DNA of 64,000 nt. Source: Albibacterium sp035514885. Lineage in GTDB: Bacteria; Bacteroidota; Bacteroidia; Sphingobacteriales; Sphingobacteriaceae. The translations under genes and the position numbers were made by a program. A model generated the notes under the pieces. That model was given only the letters and a program-made list of their open reading frames with translations. It was not told where the DNA came from and searched no databases. The stretch is from NCBI RefSeq assembly GCF_035514885.1, contig NZ_DATJCH010000024.1:186001-250000 (forward strand), written 5' to 3'. Of the stretch, positions 16,979 to 24,896 are shown piece after piece (position 1 is the stretch's first letter; the number at the start of each line of letters is the position of its first letter).

Positions 16979-17087
16979 CAAAAAGGAGGCATCTTTTGAG
17001 ATAAAGTTTTTATAGTATTTTTAATAATTTAGGTTTATAATTGGTTAGTTAAAGACCCCTGCTCATCACAGGGGTCTTCTCTTTTTT
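16979..17087 (+). ncRNA. Candidate small non-coding RNA (speculative)
   Basis: A 230-base region without an ORF holds a possible promoter (TTG 16942-16944, 20-nt spacer, TACTTTTA 16965-16972, one mismatch to TAnnTTTG) and, about 110 nt later, an intrinsic terminator with its T-run on the plus strand. Together they would produce an RNA of roughly 110 nt. It contains AAGGAGG (16983-16989), a perfect Shine-Dalgarno-like sequence with no usable start codon behind it. No known RNA family was recognised. Confidence 0.25.
17053..17087 (+). terminator. Intrinsic terminator upstream of the gpx stop
   Basis: Stem AGACCCCTG / CAGGGGTCT (17053-17061 / 17069-17077), 7-nt loop, then TCTCTTTTTT on the plus strand. 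The U-rich tail is better on the plus strand, although it may also serve the minus-strand peroxidase gene. Confidence 0.75.
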
Positions 17088-17598
17088 ATAGGTTTGCAAG
17101 AATTGCTGCAGACATCGGTTCTACGTCTGACCTGAATCTATGAATTAGCTTGCCATTTTCATCAATTAGGAACTTTTCGAAGTTCCATTTAATCTCACCA
17201 GTAAAGTCGGGGTTTTGTGCGCTAGTTAAATACTTAAATAAGGCATTGATATCATCGCCTTTAACGCTTGTTTTTTCTGTTAAAAGAAATGTCACTCCGT
17301 AATTTTCTTCACAAAAGGTTTGTATTTCATCATTTGCACCTGGTTCCTGTCCGCCGAAGTTATTAGCAGGAACTCCTATTACAACAAGATCATTTTTATA
17401 CTTCTGTGATAATTCTTCCAGGCCTTTGTATTGAGGGGTAAATCCACATTTAGATGCAGTATTTACCACAAGAATCTTTTTCCCTTTGAATTGCGATAAA
17501 TCAATTACGCTTCCGTCTATACTTTCCATTTTAAATTGGTAGATATTTTCGGGAGGATTGGTAAGAAATAAGCTTAGGATAATCATTAAAGTTTTCAT
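17086..17598 (-). CDS. Glutathione peroxidase family thiol peroxidase
   Basis: 170 residues with a hydrophobic N-terminus (MKTLMIILSLFLT) that could be a signal sequence or anchor, so export is possible. The peroxidatic Cys51 lies in NTASKCGFTPQY, and Trp138-Asn139 are in KWNFEKFL. The usual catalytic Gln of CNQFGGQEPG is Asn80 here (ANNFGGQEPG), and the neighbouring Cys is Ala. Cys96 (TFCEENYG) is a candidate resolving residue. Reductant is more likely thioredoxin than glutathione, by analogy with bacterial Cys-type members. It ends 11 bases after the kinase gene start region on the same strand. Confidence 0.9.
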   Translation of the reverse strand: MKTLMIILSLFLTNPPENIYQFKMESIDGSVIDLSQFKGKKILVVNTASKCGFTPQYKGLEELSQKYKNDLVVIGVPANNFGGQEPGANDEIQTFCEENYGVTFLLTEKTSVKGDDINALFKYLTSAQNPDFTGEIKWNFEKFLIDENGKLIHRFRSDVEPMSAAILANL

Positions 17599-17609
17599 TT
17601 TATTTTTGT

Positions 17610-18479
17610 TTAAATTATTAGGTTCTTTTCTTGTGCTTCTTTTTCTAAAACATACGCATATAAATCTTGAATAGGCTGGCGGATAATTTTACCCACTTTT
17701 ATACCATTCATTTCGCACACCGTTCGTAATTGTCTTTTATAGAAATAGGCTATTGATCCTACAAAATGACAGATATGATTATGGAAATCAGGATAGCTGA
17801 AAATATTTGTTTTTACGAACTCTTCAAAACCTTGATGCAGTAAGTGGGAGATGAAAGGGTGTTCAATATGTTTAGCCATGAAAGGAGCGAATGAAGCCAA
17901 ATAGATATTGGAACTGGCTTCCTGATAAACCTTATTCATGACTATTTCTTTACTTATTTCGTAGTCAGAACCAAAGTCGATACCTAGCTCTGAGGGCATC
18001 AGGTCGTATAGGTAATTTGTAATTAGCTTTTTACCAAACCAAGAACCTGATCCTAGATCGCCAAGTATAAATCCCGTTCCGTGTTTGTTGGGTTGTACAG
18101 TTTTTCCATCGAAGAATGTAATATTAGACCCTGTTCCCATCGTGCTTATTAGGCCTGGAATGTTTCCGCATGTTGCATAGGCAGATCCTATCAAATCGGT
18201 ATCTACTGAAACGAATGCATTTTTAAAAACGAAGGAGACTGCATTAGAGATGATTTCGCGACGATCAGGAGAAGTACATCCCGAACCGAAGAAATATATT
18301 TCTGTAACATCTTCGATATAGGGAGTTATTTCTTTAAAATGCTGTATAATCTTAATGATTTCTTTCTCTGGAGTGAAAAAAGGATTGATTCCTACCGTTC
18401 TGTATGTTAAAGGTTGTGAATTTGGAGGAGTAAACATCCAATCAGACTTATAAGAACCGCTATCGACAACTATAATCAT
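17610..18479 (-). CDS. BadF/BadG/BcrA/BcrD ATPase family protein (N-acetylglucosamine kinase-like)
   Basis: 289 residues of the ASKHA (actin-like) sugar-kinase fold. The phosphate-1 motif is DSGSYKSDW (about 6-14), the phosphate-2 region is ISTMGTGSN, and GTGFILGDLGSGSWFGKKLI is the family block. Relatives phosphorylate N-acetylglucosamine or muropeptide sugars, so a role in amino-sugar recycling is an inference. The usual Thr of DSGSTKTDW is Tyr here, which may affect catalysis. It sits 11 bases upstream of the peroxidase gene and is likely co-transcribed with it. Confidence 0.82.
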   Translation of the reverse strand: MIIVVDSGSYKSDWMFTPPNSQPLTYRTVGINPFFTPEKEIIKIIQHFKEITPYIEDVTEIYFFGSGCTSPDRREIISNAVSFVFKNAFVSVDTDLIGSAYATCGNIPGLISTMGTGSNITFFDGKTVQPNKHGTGFILGDLGSGSWFGKKLITNYLYDLMPSELGIDFGSDYEISKEIVMNKVYQEASSNIYLASFAPFMAKHIEHPFISHLLHQGFEEFVKTNIFSYPDFHNHICHFVGSIAYFYKRQLRTVCEMNGIKVGKIIRQPIQDLYAYVLEKEAQEKNLII

Positions 18480-18499
18480 AATAAATGTTAGTAGAGTAT

Positions 18500-18507
18500 C
18501 AAATTTA
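18500..18507 (-). promoter_or_regulatory. -7 box of the BadF-type kinase promoter
   Basis: The plus strand reads CAAATTTA (TAAATTTG toward the gene), 20 nt before the ATG. This predicts a leader of about 14 nt. Confidence 0.55.
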
Positions 18508-18573
18508 CGAATTAATTTAGATTTATTTTTGTCTATTCATATCGGTTTTAAATGATACTAGATAAGAAAGTGT

Positions 18574-18581
18574 TAAATTTG
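18574..18581 (+). promoter_or_regulatory. -7 box of the M61 peptidase promoter
   Basis: TAAATTTG matches TAnnTTTG, with a leader of about 40 nt to the ATG at 18627. Confidence 0.55.
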
Positions 18582-18626
18582 AGACTCAATGAATAGCTTA
18601 TTGTTTATTCTGTTTTAACAAAGACT

Positions 18627-20420
18627 ATGAAAATCCGATTTGTTTTTTTACTTCTATCTATGATGACTACTGTATCGCTAGCGAATGCCCAAAGAAAAAT
18701 ATCGTTTGAACTATCATTTAAAGAACCTCAGGCGCATTATGTTGAAGTAAGAATGGAGCTATCCGGATTTAAAGAAAAATATTTGGATTTAAAAATGCCA
18801 GTTTGGGCACCGGGCTCTTATTTAGTTCGAGAATTTCCTAAAAATGTAGAAAGCTTTTCTGCTGAATCTGAAAGTAAGAAAGGACTTGCGAGCCATAAGA
18901 TTGACAAAAATACCTGGAGAGTTGAAACTGATAATGAAAATAGGGTAATTGTGAATTATCGGGTGTATGCTTTTGAGATATCTGTACGTACAAGCTTTAT
19001 AGATGCTAGTCATGCTTTTCTTTCTCCGACTGGAATTTTTATGTATGTAAATGACCTTATTAAACAACCGGTAGAAGTGAGAGTTAAGCCATATGAAGGC
19101 TGGACGAAAATTTCTACAGGGTTAGAAGCTGTTGAAGGAAAGGCAAATACTTTTTATGCATCAGATTTTGATATACTTTTTGACTCTCCTATTGAAGTAG
19201 GCAATCAGAATATTTTTGGATTCGAAGCTGCAGGAGTAAAGCATGAAGTTGCCATGGTCGGCGAGGGTAATTATGATGAAGAGCAGTTGAAAAGAGATAT
19301 GACAAGAATCATTGAGGATGAAACAAAGGTTTTTGGAGTTAATCCGAATAAACGCTATGTTTTCATTGTTCATAATTATGCTTCTGGTGGGGGTGGATTA
19401 GAACATCTAAACTCAACAGTTTTGGGAGCGTCACGTTTTAATTATCAGAATCCAAACGGTTACCTCAACTTTTTAGGTTTAGTTGCTCATGAGTACTTCC
19501 ATGTCTGGAATATAAAACGATTAAGACCTGAAGCTTTAGGCCCTTTTAATTATAATAAAGAAAATTATACTACGAATCTCTGGGTTTCGGAAGGCTTTAC
19601 AGCTTACTATGATAATTTAATATTGCGTAGAGGTGGCTTTTATAATGAGGCTGCTTATCTGAAAGTTTTGGCAGCTGATATAGAAGCTGTAGAGAACAGA
19701 GGTGGTAATTTGGTGCAACCTTTAAGCCTTTCAAGTTTTGATGCCTGGATAAGACAGTACCGCCCGGATGAGAACTCCATAAATACAATGGTGTCTTATT
19801 ACAATAAAGGTGCGTTGATTGGAATGCTGATTGATTTGAAAACACTACATGCTACCCAAGGGGCTAAGGGTTTAGATGATGTGATGAAAGCGATGTACGA
19901 TGAGTATTATCAGAGCTTAGATCGTGGTTTCACAGATCAGGAATTTAAACAAATGGTCGAGAAAGTTTCAGGAGTCTCAATAGATGATATATATGAGTAT
20001 GTTAATGAAGCTAAACCTATTAATTACAATAAATATCTAAATAATGTGGGTCTGGAATTGGTCAATCTATTAGCAGATCACTCTATTCCTGAATTTGGGG
20101 TAAGAGTTTCAAACCATAAGATTATGTCAGTAAATAGAGGTAGCGGAGCATGGGATGCAGGGATCAATGTTAATGATGAACTTATTGCTGTAAATGGCTA
20201 TCGTATGGACGATATGGGAAAAGAACTCGATCGGATTTTATCTAATGCAAAGATTGGAGACAAAGTTCATGTAATAGTTTCCCGGGATGGAATCATTAAA
20301 GAATTGGATGTCATTCTTTCCGCAAGTTTAAAAGCCGATTATCTTATTCGACCTTTGGCTACTGTTACACCAGAGCAATCCAAATTGAGAGAAATATGGC
20401 TTTCTTTAGAATCTGATTAA
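18627..20420 (+). CDS. M61 family metallopeptidase with PDZ domain
   Basis: A 597-residue exported zinc peptidase. The signal peptide ends SLANA (about residue 21). An N-terminal beta-rich M61 domain is followed by the gluzincin motif HEYFH (288-292), HVWNIKRLRPEALGPFNY and the third-ligand region WVSEGF (Glu322), then a C-terminal PDZ domain (about 470-560, FGVRVS, GSGAWDAGINVNDELIAVNG). Family members are glycyl aminopeptidases of the periplasm. The gene is divergent from the kinase gene and stands alone. Confidence 0.93.
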   Translation: MKIRFVFLLLSMMTTVSLANAQRKISFELSFKEPQAHYVEVRMELSGFKEKYLDLKMPVWAPGSYLVREFPKNVESFSAESESKKGLASHKIDKNTWRVETDNENRVIVNYRVYAFEISVRTSFIDASHAFLSPTGIFMYVNDLIKQPVEVRVKPYEGWTKISTGLEAVEGKANTFYASDFDILFDSPIEVGNQNIFGFEAAGVKHEVAMVGEGNYDEEQLKRDMTRIIEDETKVFGVNPNKRYVFIVHNYASGGGGLEHLNSTVLGASRFNYQNPNGYLNFLGLVAHEYFHVWNIKRLRPEALGPFNYNKENYTTNLWVSEGFTAYYDNLILRRGGFYNEAAYLKVLAADIEAVENRGGNLVQPLSLSSFDAWIRQYRPDENSINTMVSYYNKGALIGMLIDLKTLHATQGAKGLDDVMKAMYDEYYQSLDRGFTDQEFKQMVEKVSGVSIDDIYEYVNEAKPINYNKYLNNVGLELVNLLADHSIPEFGVRVSNHKIMSVNRGSGAWDAGINVNDELIAVNGYRMDDMGKELDRILSNAKIGDKVHVIVSRDGIIKELDVILSASLKADYLIRPLATVTPEQSKLREIWLSLESD

Positions 20421-20430
20421 TGAGATTCTA
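20407..20430. terminator. Weak hairpin over the M61 stop codon
   Basis: TAGAATCT / AGATTCTA with an 8-nt loop that includes the stop codon, followed by ATCGTTTTCT. It lies between convergent genes. The T-run is poor, so a terminator role is uncertain. Confidence 0.35.
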
Positions 20431-20448
20431 ATCGTTTTCTGGTAGATT

Positions 20449-20907
20449 CTAGTCTGGATTGAAAATAAAGAATTGCGCTTGTAAAGGATTAATATTAAGT
20501 TCCTTTTTATCATTCAGCATAATTAAATGTCCTCCGCTTTGAGCTTTATAGTATTCTTGAGGTGTCGAGTTCTGTGAATATGAAACTTGAATAATATTAT
20601 TTGAAGTGACTACCCATGTACCCAAATTTTTTGAATTCTTGTTGGTACTCTGAATATAACGCATCGTTTTAACTACTGAATTATCTTCTTTAAAGTCTAA
20701 GGATACTTCAATTCCCGGGCAATCTTTGCAGGGTATTGCCCCTTTATATTTTCCTGCAGGAGCAATGAAAAATAAAGGACCATGAGGTTTCCATTCTCCG
20801 TTATTGATAGCTCCGGAATTATTATTTTCACTAAGAGTTTTCTTTGAAGAACAACTGCTTAATAGCACAACATTAATAATTAATAACAGAAGTATATATT
20901 TCTTCAT
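20449..20907 (-). CDS. NlpE-like copper-resistance lipoprotein
   Basis: 152 residues with a lipoprotein signal (LLSSC, lipidated Cys19). The core resembles the NlpE N-terminal domain: GKYKGAIPCKDCPGIEVSLDF-type segment with the conserved CxxC (Cys60, Cys63), then strands with TMRYIQST, GTWVVTSNNIIQVSY and GGHLIMLN. In E. coli NlpE signals surface contact or envelope stress through Cpx and is linked to copper tolerance. Here only the envelope location and possible metal/redox CxxC can be supported. Confidence 0.85.
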   Translation of the reverse strand: MKKYILLLLIINVVLLSSCSSKKTLSENNNSGAINNGEWKPHGPLFFIAPAGKYKGAIPCKDCPGIEVSLDFKEDNSVVKTMRYIQSTNKNSKNLGTWVVTSNNIIQVSYSQNSTPQEYYKAQSGGHLIMLNDKKELNINPLQAQFFIFNPD

Positions 20908-21099
20908 TCAATCAAGTTTTTAATCTCATACAATAGTACATTATTATCCTGAAAAGACAATTAACAAAACGTTTGAGTTTAACTTTTAGTATTTTTAAAA
21001 TCAAGTAACTATTATTGTTTAAGACGAGAAAGCTATTTGTATTTATGAATATTTGTTTGATTAATAGAGGATAAGAAACTCTTTTGTTAAAAAAATTCT

Positions 21100-21107
21100 T
21101 AATTTTG
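21100..21107 (+). promoter_or_regulatory. -7 box of the Rrf2 regulator promoter
   Basis: TAATTTTG within TTCTTAATTTTGAATAACG, 25 nt before the ATG. The ric promoter at 22125-22132 has the same box in a similar context (TCTTTAATTTTGAAT), hinting at co-regulation. Confidence 0.6.
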
Positions 21108-21132
21108 AATAACGATAGAATTGTAGATTAAA

Positions 21133-21564
21133 ATGTTTTCAAAAACCTGTGAGTATGGTATACGTGCAATGATTTTTATTTCTCAAAAATCAAGTGAGGG
21201 AGTTAAAGTCGGTGTAAAAGAAGTGTCGAGTGGTATTGATTCCCCCGTACACTTTATAGCTAAAATTTTGCAAGATTTAGGTCGGAAAAATTTAGTCCAG
21301 TCTTTTAAAGGCCCCAATGGAGGCTTCTTTATTGAAAAGGATTCGGAAGTTACTTTAGCCGATATTGTTATAGCTATTGACGGAGATAAACTTTTCAAAA
21401 ACTGTGGTTTGGGACTTGGTTATTGTTCCGAAGAACGCCCTTGTCCGATACATCATGATTTTAAGAAGATTCGTAATGATATTACAATCATGCTGCATAC
21501 CTCGAAACTTAGTGAGTTTAGTCAGCTCCTGAAAGATAATTTGACTTATTTAAAGTTGTTTTAA
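21133..21564 (+). CDS. Rrf2 family transcriptional regulator (NsrR/IscR-like)
   Basis: 143 residues with an N-terminal winged HTH (about 5-65, YGIRAMIFIS and FIAKILQDLGRKNLVQSFKG). A C-terminal Cys trio Cys91, Cys98 and Cys104 (CGLGLGYCSEERPCPIH) fits an Fe-S cluster site of the NsrR/IscR kind (C-x6-C-x5-C). Rrf2 proteins of this type sense NO or Fe-S status. Its neighbours (truncated haemoglobin, Fe-S repair protein, hemerythrin, SufT) make NO or Fe-S damage the likely signal. It is the first gene of the cluster and probably autoregulated. Exact signal and operator are not proven. Confidence 0.88.
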   Translation: MFSKTCEYGIRAMIFISQKSSEGVKVGVKEVSSGIDSPVHFIAKILQDLGRKNLVQSFKGPNGGFFIEKDSEVTLADIVIAIDGDKLFKNCGLGLGYCSEERPCPIHHDFKKIRNDITIMLHTSKLSEFSQLLKDNLTYLKLF

Positions 21565-21593
21565 GTTTAGATATATAAGGTAATAATAAAATA

Positions 21594-22007
21594 ATGGAAG
21601 GTTCAAACGATATTTCGAGTTTAAAGGATATTAAAGATCTGGAGGATATTAAGAGGTTGGTGGATGTCTTTTATGATAGAATTCGTGAAGATGCATTATT
21701 GGCTCCTATTTTTAACGGTATTATACAAGATCGTTGGGAAAGCCATTTAAATACAATGTATACTTTTTGGCAGACTGTTTTATTAGGAGATCATACATAT
21801 TTTGGAAGCCCTTTTGTTCCTCATGCAAAGCTTCCTGTTGATCATGTTCATTTTGAAACATGGTTGAAGTTGTTCAATCAAACCGTTGACGAACTTTTTC
21901 AAGGAAGAATTGCATCAGAAGCGAAATGGCGAGCAGATAAAATGGCAACTATGTTTGAAACAAAAATAAAACATTACCAAAATAGCGATTTCAGAAATCT
22001 GCTATAA
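21594..22007 (+). CDS. Group III truncated haemoglobin
   Basis: 137 residues of the 2-on-2 globin fold. Likely haem-pocket residues are Tyr27 (B10, VFYDRI), His51 (E7, ESHL), proximal His77 (F8, FVPHAKLPVD) and Trp90 (G8, HFETWLKLF); positions were assigned by pattern. The trHb3 block FWQTVLLGDHTYFGSP is clear. Family members such as Campylobacter Ctb are linked to NO and oxygen chemistry. The gene follows the Rrf2 regulator by 29 bases and is likely in one operon with it. Confidence 0.9.
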   Translation: MEGSNDISSLKDIKDLEDIKRLVDVFYDRIREDALLAPIFNGIIQDRWESHLNTMYTFWQTVLLGDHTYFGSPFVPHAKLPVDHVHFETWLKLFNQTVDELFQGRIASEAKWRADKMATMFETKIKHYQNSDFRNLL

Positions 22008-22084
22008 GACCTTTATCTGAGGAATCACTATCAGCCTATTATCAATATTTTGTAAAAATAGCTCATTTTTTATACCTCATCTCC

Positions 22085-22110
22085 AATAAAAGACAAAATG
22101 GTCTTTTATT
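22085..22110. promoter_or_regulatory. Palindromic candidate operator upstream of the ric operon
   Basis: A perfect inverted repeat AATAAAAGAC (22085-22094) / GTCTTTTATT (22101-22110) with a 6-nt spacer, ending 14 nt before the -7 box at 22125. It covers the expected -33 region and is a good place for a repressor. The Rrf2 protein of the cluster is the obvious candidate, by inference only. Confidence 0.5.
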
Positions 22111-22124
22111 ATTTAAATAATCTT

Positions 22125-22132
22125 TAATTTTG
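22125..22132 (+). promoter_or_regulatory. -7 box of the ric operon promoter
   Basis: TAATTTTG, an exact TAnnTTTG match. It gives a leader of about 35-40 nt to the ATG at 22176. Confidence 0.6.
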
Positions 22133-22175
22133 AATTGAATTAATAGATTTATTAAACTATTTAAATATAAACACC

Positions 22176-23114
22176 ATGATTATTACTGAAACTTTGGATG
22201 TTACTCAAATCGAACCTAGATTAAAACATCCTACAATTTTTGAACATTTTGATGCACTTAAACCGGGTGAAAGCTTCGTTATCCATAATGACCATGATCC
22301 TAAGCCACTTTATTACCAGTTATTGGGAGAAAGGGGAGCGATTTTTACTTGGGAGTATTTGGAAGAAGGTCCACGAACATATTTAGTTAAAATTGCTAAG
22401 AACAAAGTTGAAGAGGAAGTTAATGTTGAAACAGTAGGTTCTATTGCCGCTAAAGATTATCGTAAGGCTGAAGTATTTAAAAAGTTTGGAATCGATTTTT
22501 GCTGTGGAGGAGAAAAATCTCTAAAGGATGCTAGTTTGGAGGCTGGGATTTCAGAAGAGCAGTTGAGACAAGAATTGGAAAATGCCGATACTGTAACTGC
22601 ATCTGCTTCGCAAGATTATAATAAATGGAAATTGGATTTCCTTGCAGATTTTATTGCCAATACACATCACCAATATGTTCGTGATAATGCAACTGTAATA
22701 TTAGGTTTAGCTGATAAGGTTGCTCAACGTCATGGAGCTCAACATCCCGAATTGGGATCTTTAGCAGAGCGGGCAAATACATTATTAAATGATTTGCTGT
22801 CACATTTAGATAAGGAAGAAAAAGTACTTTTCCCCGCTATTAAATCTTTGGTTGCTAATCAAAATAATGGTTCAACAAGCCAAGCTTCCATCAAATCTAT
22901 CATTGACAATATGCATATAGAACATGATCATGCAGGTGATGATTTAAAATATTTACGTAAAATAACAAATGGATACACATTACCTCCAGATGCTTGTAAT
23001 TCATATAATTATTTATTTGAAAAGTTAAAGGAATTTGAGGACGACCTTTTTAAACACATACATTTAGAGAACAATATCTTATTTCCTAAGGCGATTGCTT
23101 TAGAAACGAAATAG
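22176..23114 (+). CDS. ric: Iron-sulfur cluster repair di-iron protein (DUF2249-ScdA_N-hemerythrin)
   Basis: A 312-residue Ric/YtfE/ScdA-type protein that restores Fe-S clusters damaged by NO or peroxide. Three parts are seen: an N-terminal DUF2249 domain (about 5-75, EHFDALKPGESFVIHNDHDP, PLYYQLL), an ScdA_N domain (about 84-140, FGIDFCCGGEKSL with Cys109-Cys110), and a C-terminal hemerythrin-like di-iron domain with several His/Glu ligands (NTHHQYVRDN, HLDKEEKVLFP, HIEHDHAG, HIHLENNILFP). The DUF2249 fusion is less common than the two-domain ScdA form. It heads a run of four genes. Confidence 0.93.
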   Translation: MIITETLDVTQIEPRLKHPTIFEHFDALKPGESFVIHNDHDPKPLYYQLLGERGAIFTWEYLEEGPRTYLVKIAKNKVEEEVNVETVGSIAAKDYRKAEVFKKFGIDFCCGGEKSLKDASLEAGISEEQLRQELENADTVTASASQDYNKWKLDFLADFIANTHHQYVRDNATVILGLADKVAQRHGAQHPELGSLAERANTLLNDLLSHLDKEEKVLFPAIKSLVANQNNGSTSQASIKSIIDNMHIEHDHAGDDLKYLRKITNGYTLPPDACNSYNYLFEKLKEFEDDLFKHIHLENNILFPKAIALETK

Positions 23115-23154
23115 TGAAATTTTATTCTTTATTATTACCTTGTAATTAGTATTT

Positions 23155-23628
23155 ATGGGAAAGCCGATCAAGCGAAGCGAACATATCGTTCAACTTTCAA
23201 AAGAGCATCATTTCTGTCTATTGTTTTGTTGGAAAATTAGAAGTGGTCTCAAGAACCAAGCAGAAATTGATCGGATTAAAAATTATATTAATTATTTCTG
23301 GAAAGAACATCTTCTTCCTCATTTTAAAGAAGAGGATGTTCTTTTTAGGACAGTCAACGATGCGTTTGTTAAAAAAGCTTATGATGAACACCACGAGATT
23401 AATGAAACGGTTCGTCTATTAAATTCTTCAGATGCAGAGAAGGCTTCTTCTTGGGCTTTAAAAATTGCAGACTTGGTTGATAACCATGTTAGGTTTGAAG
23501 AAAGGGAACTCTTTCCTCATTTAGAAAAAGCAATTGATGAACCTAGGCTTATTGAAATAGGGAAACAAATAAAACAATTGCAACCAGAAATTACAGAGGA
23601 TACATTTGCTGATGAGTTCTGGAAATAA
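23155..23628 (+). CDS. Hemerythrin domain-containing protein
   Basis: A 157-residue, soluble four-helix hemerythrin-like protein. Putative iron ligands are His and Glu in SKEHHF, HLLPHFKEED, YDEHHEIN and NHVRFEERELFPHL. The family binds O2 or NO or stores iron at a di-iron site. The position 40 bases behind ric, which has the same kind of domain, suggests a helper in NO or iron handling. Specific activity is not inferable. Confidence 0.85.
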   Translation: MGKPIKRSEHIVQLSKEHHFCLLFCWKIRSGLKNQAEIDRIKNYINYFWKEHLLPHFKEEDVLFRTVNDAFVKKAYDEHHEINETVRLLNSSDAEKASSWALKIADLVDNHVRFEERELFPHLEKAIDEPRLIEIGKQIKQLQPEITEDTFADEFWK

Positions 23629-23637
23629 TAGATCGTT

Positions 23638-24894
23638 ATGGTAACATTGGGTATCGGAAAGTCTCCAAGAAATTCTGCTGTCCTTCCATTTTATGGAGCG
23701 GGTACAATCTTTTTTCTTGGTCTAACGATTCTTATGTTTATCGCTGCCGACAGTTTTAAAGAGCATTTCTTTCAACCGCATACGTTAGCATTGGTGCATA
23801 CTGCTGCACTTGGCTGGGGAACGATGATTATATTTGGGGCTGCTTATCAACTTATGCCGGTAATATTTGAAGAAGAACTATATAGTTCCAGATTGGCATT
23901 TCTTTCCTTCTGGTTTCTGCTCATAGGAGCAATAACTCTGATTGCCTCTTTTTGGTTCTTTCAAGTTGGTTTCTTTATGATTACAGGAGGGTGTCTTATT
24001 TTGATTGCTGTAATATTATATAATCTAAATGTTTTTAAAACTGCGGTAAAATCGGCTCTTAATATTCAGAAGATTTTTCTGATAGTATCAGCGTTCTGGT
24101 TATTTATTACCGTTATCATCGGTGTTTTATTAGCAATTAACCTTTACTATCCATATATACCTTCTAATCACCTGGAAATCCTTAAACTTCATGCACATAT
24201 TGGTTTTGCAGGATGGTTCTTGCAATTGATTACAGGGGTGAGTTCTAAACTCGTTCCCATGTTTCTATTTGGGAAGTCCAATAACGTGAAACTGCTTAAG
24301 GTAGCCTTTGTTTTCCAGAACATTGGTCTCCTAGGGTTTCTTATTGACGACTTCTTTATTGGTGCATCTGATCGCGTCTATATTTATTATATATTGGTTT
24401 TAATGGGAATTCTTTTTTGGATGGCTTTTTTAGTTGATGTATATAAGAAGCGGCTAAAAAAGAAAGTTGACATTCAGATGCGACATACATTTATATCAAT
24501 GGTATCTTTGTTAATAGCTTTAATATTAATTCCGGTTGTGTTAATGGTATCTGGTAATCAATGGAGTGTTTTATATGGAACATTTATATTTTTGGGTTGG
24601 ATAAGCGCAATTATATTCGGAAAAACCTTTAAAACTCTTCCATTTATTATTTGGAATATGCATTATAAAGATGTGCATGGTAGGAAGAATATACCTCTTC
24701 CAAAAGATTTGTATTTTGAGAAGCTTTTGTTCTATCAGTTCTGGAGCTTTCTTGCGGCTTTTATTATCTTAATTCTAGGCATATTACTTCAGCAGATTAT
24801 CATTATCAAGTTTGGACTTTTAATATGGATAGTAGTAGCCTTGCTTTATGTATTTAATGTAGCAAAGGTGTTTTTTCATAAAAAAACAATATAA
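23638..24894 (+). CDS. Haem-copper-oxidase subunit I-like / NnrS-like membrane protein
   Basis: 418 residues with about twelve membrane helices. Conserved-looking His residues fall inside helices: His48 and His54 (QPHTLALVHTAALGWG) and His178, His185, His187 (NHLEILKLHAHIGFAGW), each followed by GW motifs as in cytochrome oxidase subunit I or NnrS proteins. It is too short for a full catalytic subunit I with all ligands. The location between hemerythrin and SufT genes supports a role in NO tolerance or NO-related haem/copper chemistry. The exact family name is uncertain. Confidence 0.7.
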   Translation: MVTLGIGKSPRNSAVLPFYGAGTIFFLGLTILMFIAADSFKEHFFQPHTLALVHTAALGWGTMIIFGAAYQLMPVIFEEELYSSRLAFLSFWFLLIGAITLIASFWFFQVGFFMITGGCLILIAVILYNLNVFKTAVKSALNIQKIFLIVSAFWLFITVIIGVLLAINLYYPYIPSNHLEILKLHAHIGFAGWFLQLITGVSSKLVPMFLFGKSNNVKLLKVAFVFQNIGLLGFLIDDFFIGASDRVYIYYILVLMGILFWMAFLVDVYKKRLKKKVDIQMRHTFISMVSLLIALILIPVVLMVSGNQWSVLYGTFIFLGWISAIIFGKTFKTLPFIIWNMHYKDVHGRKNIPLPKDLYFEKLLFYQFWSFLAAFIILILGILLQQIIIIKFGLLIWIVVALLYVFNVAKVFFHKKTI

Positions 24895-24896
24895 TA

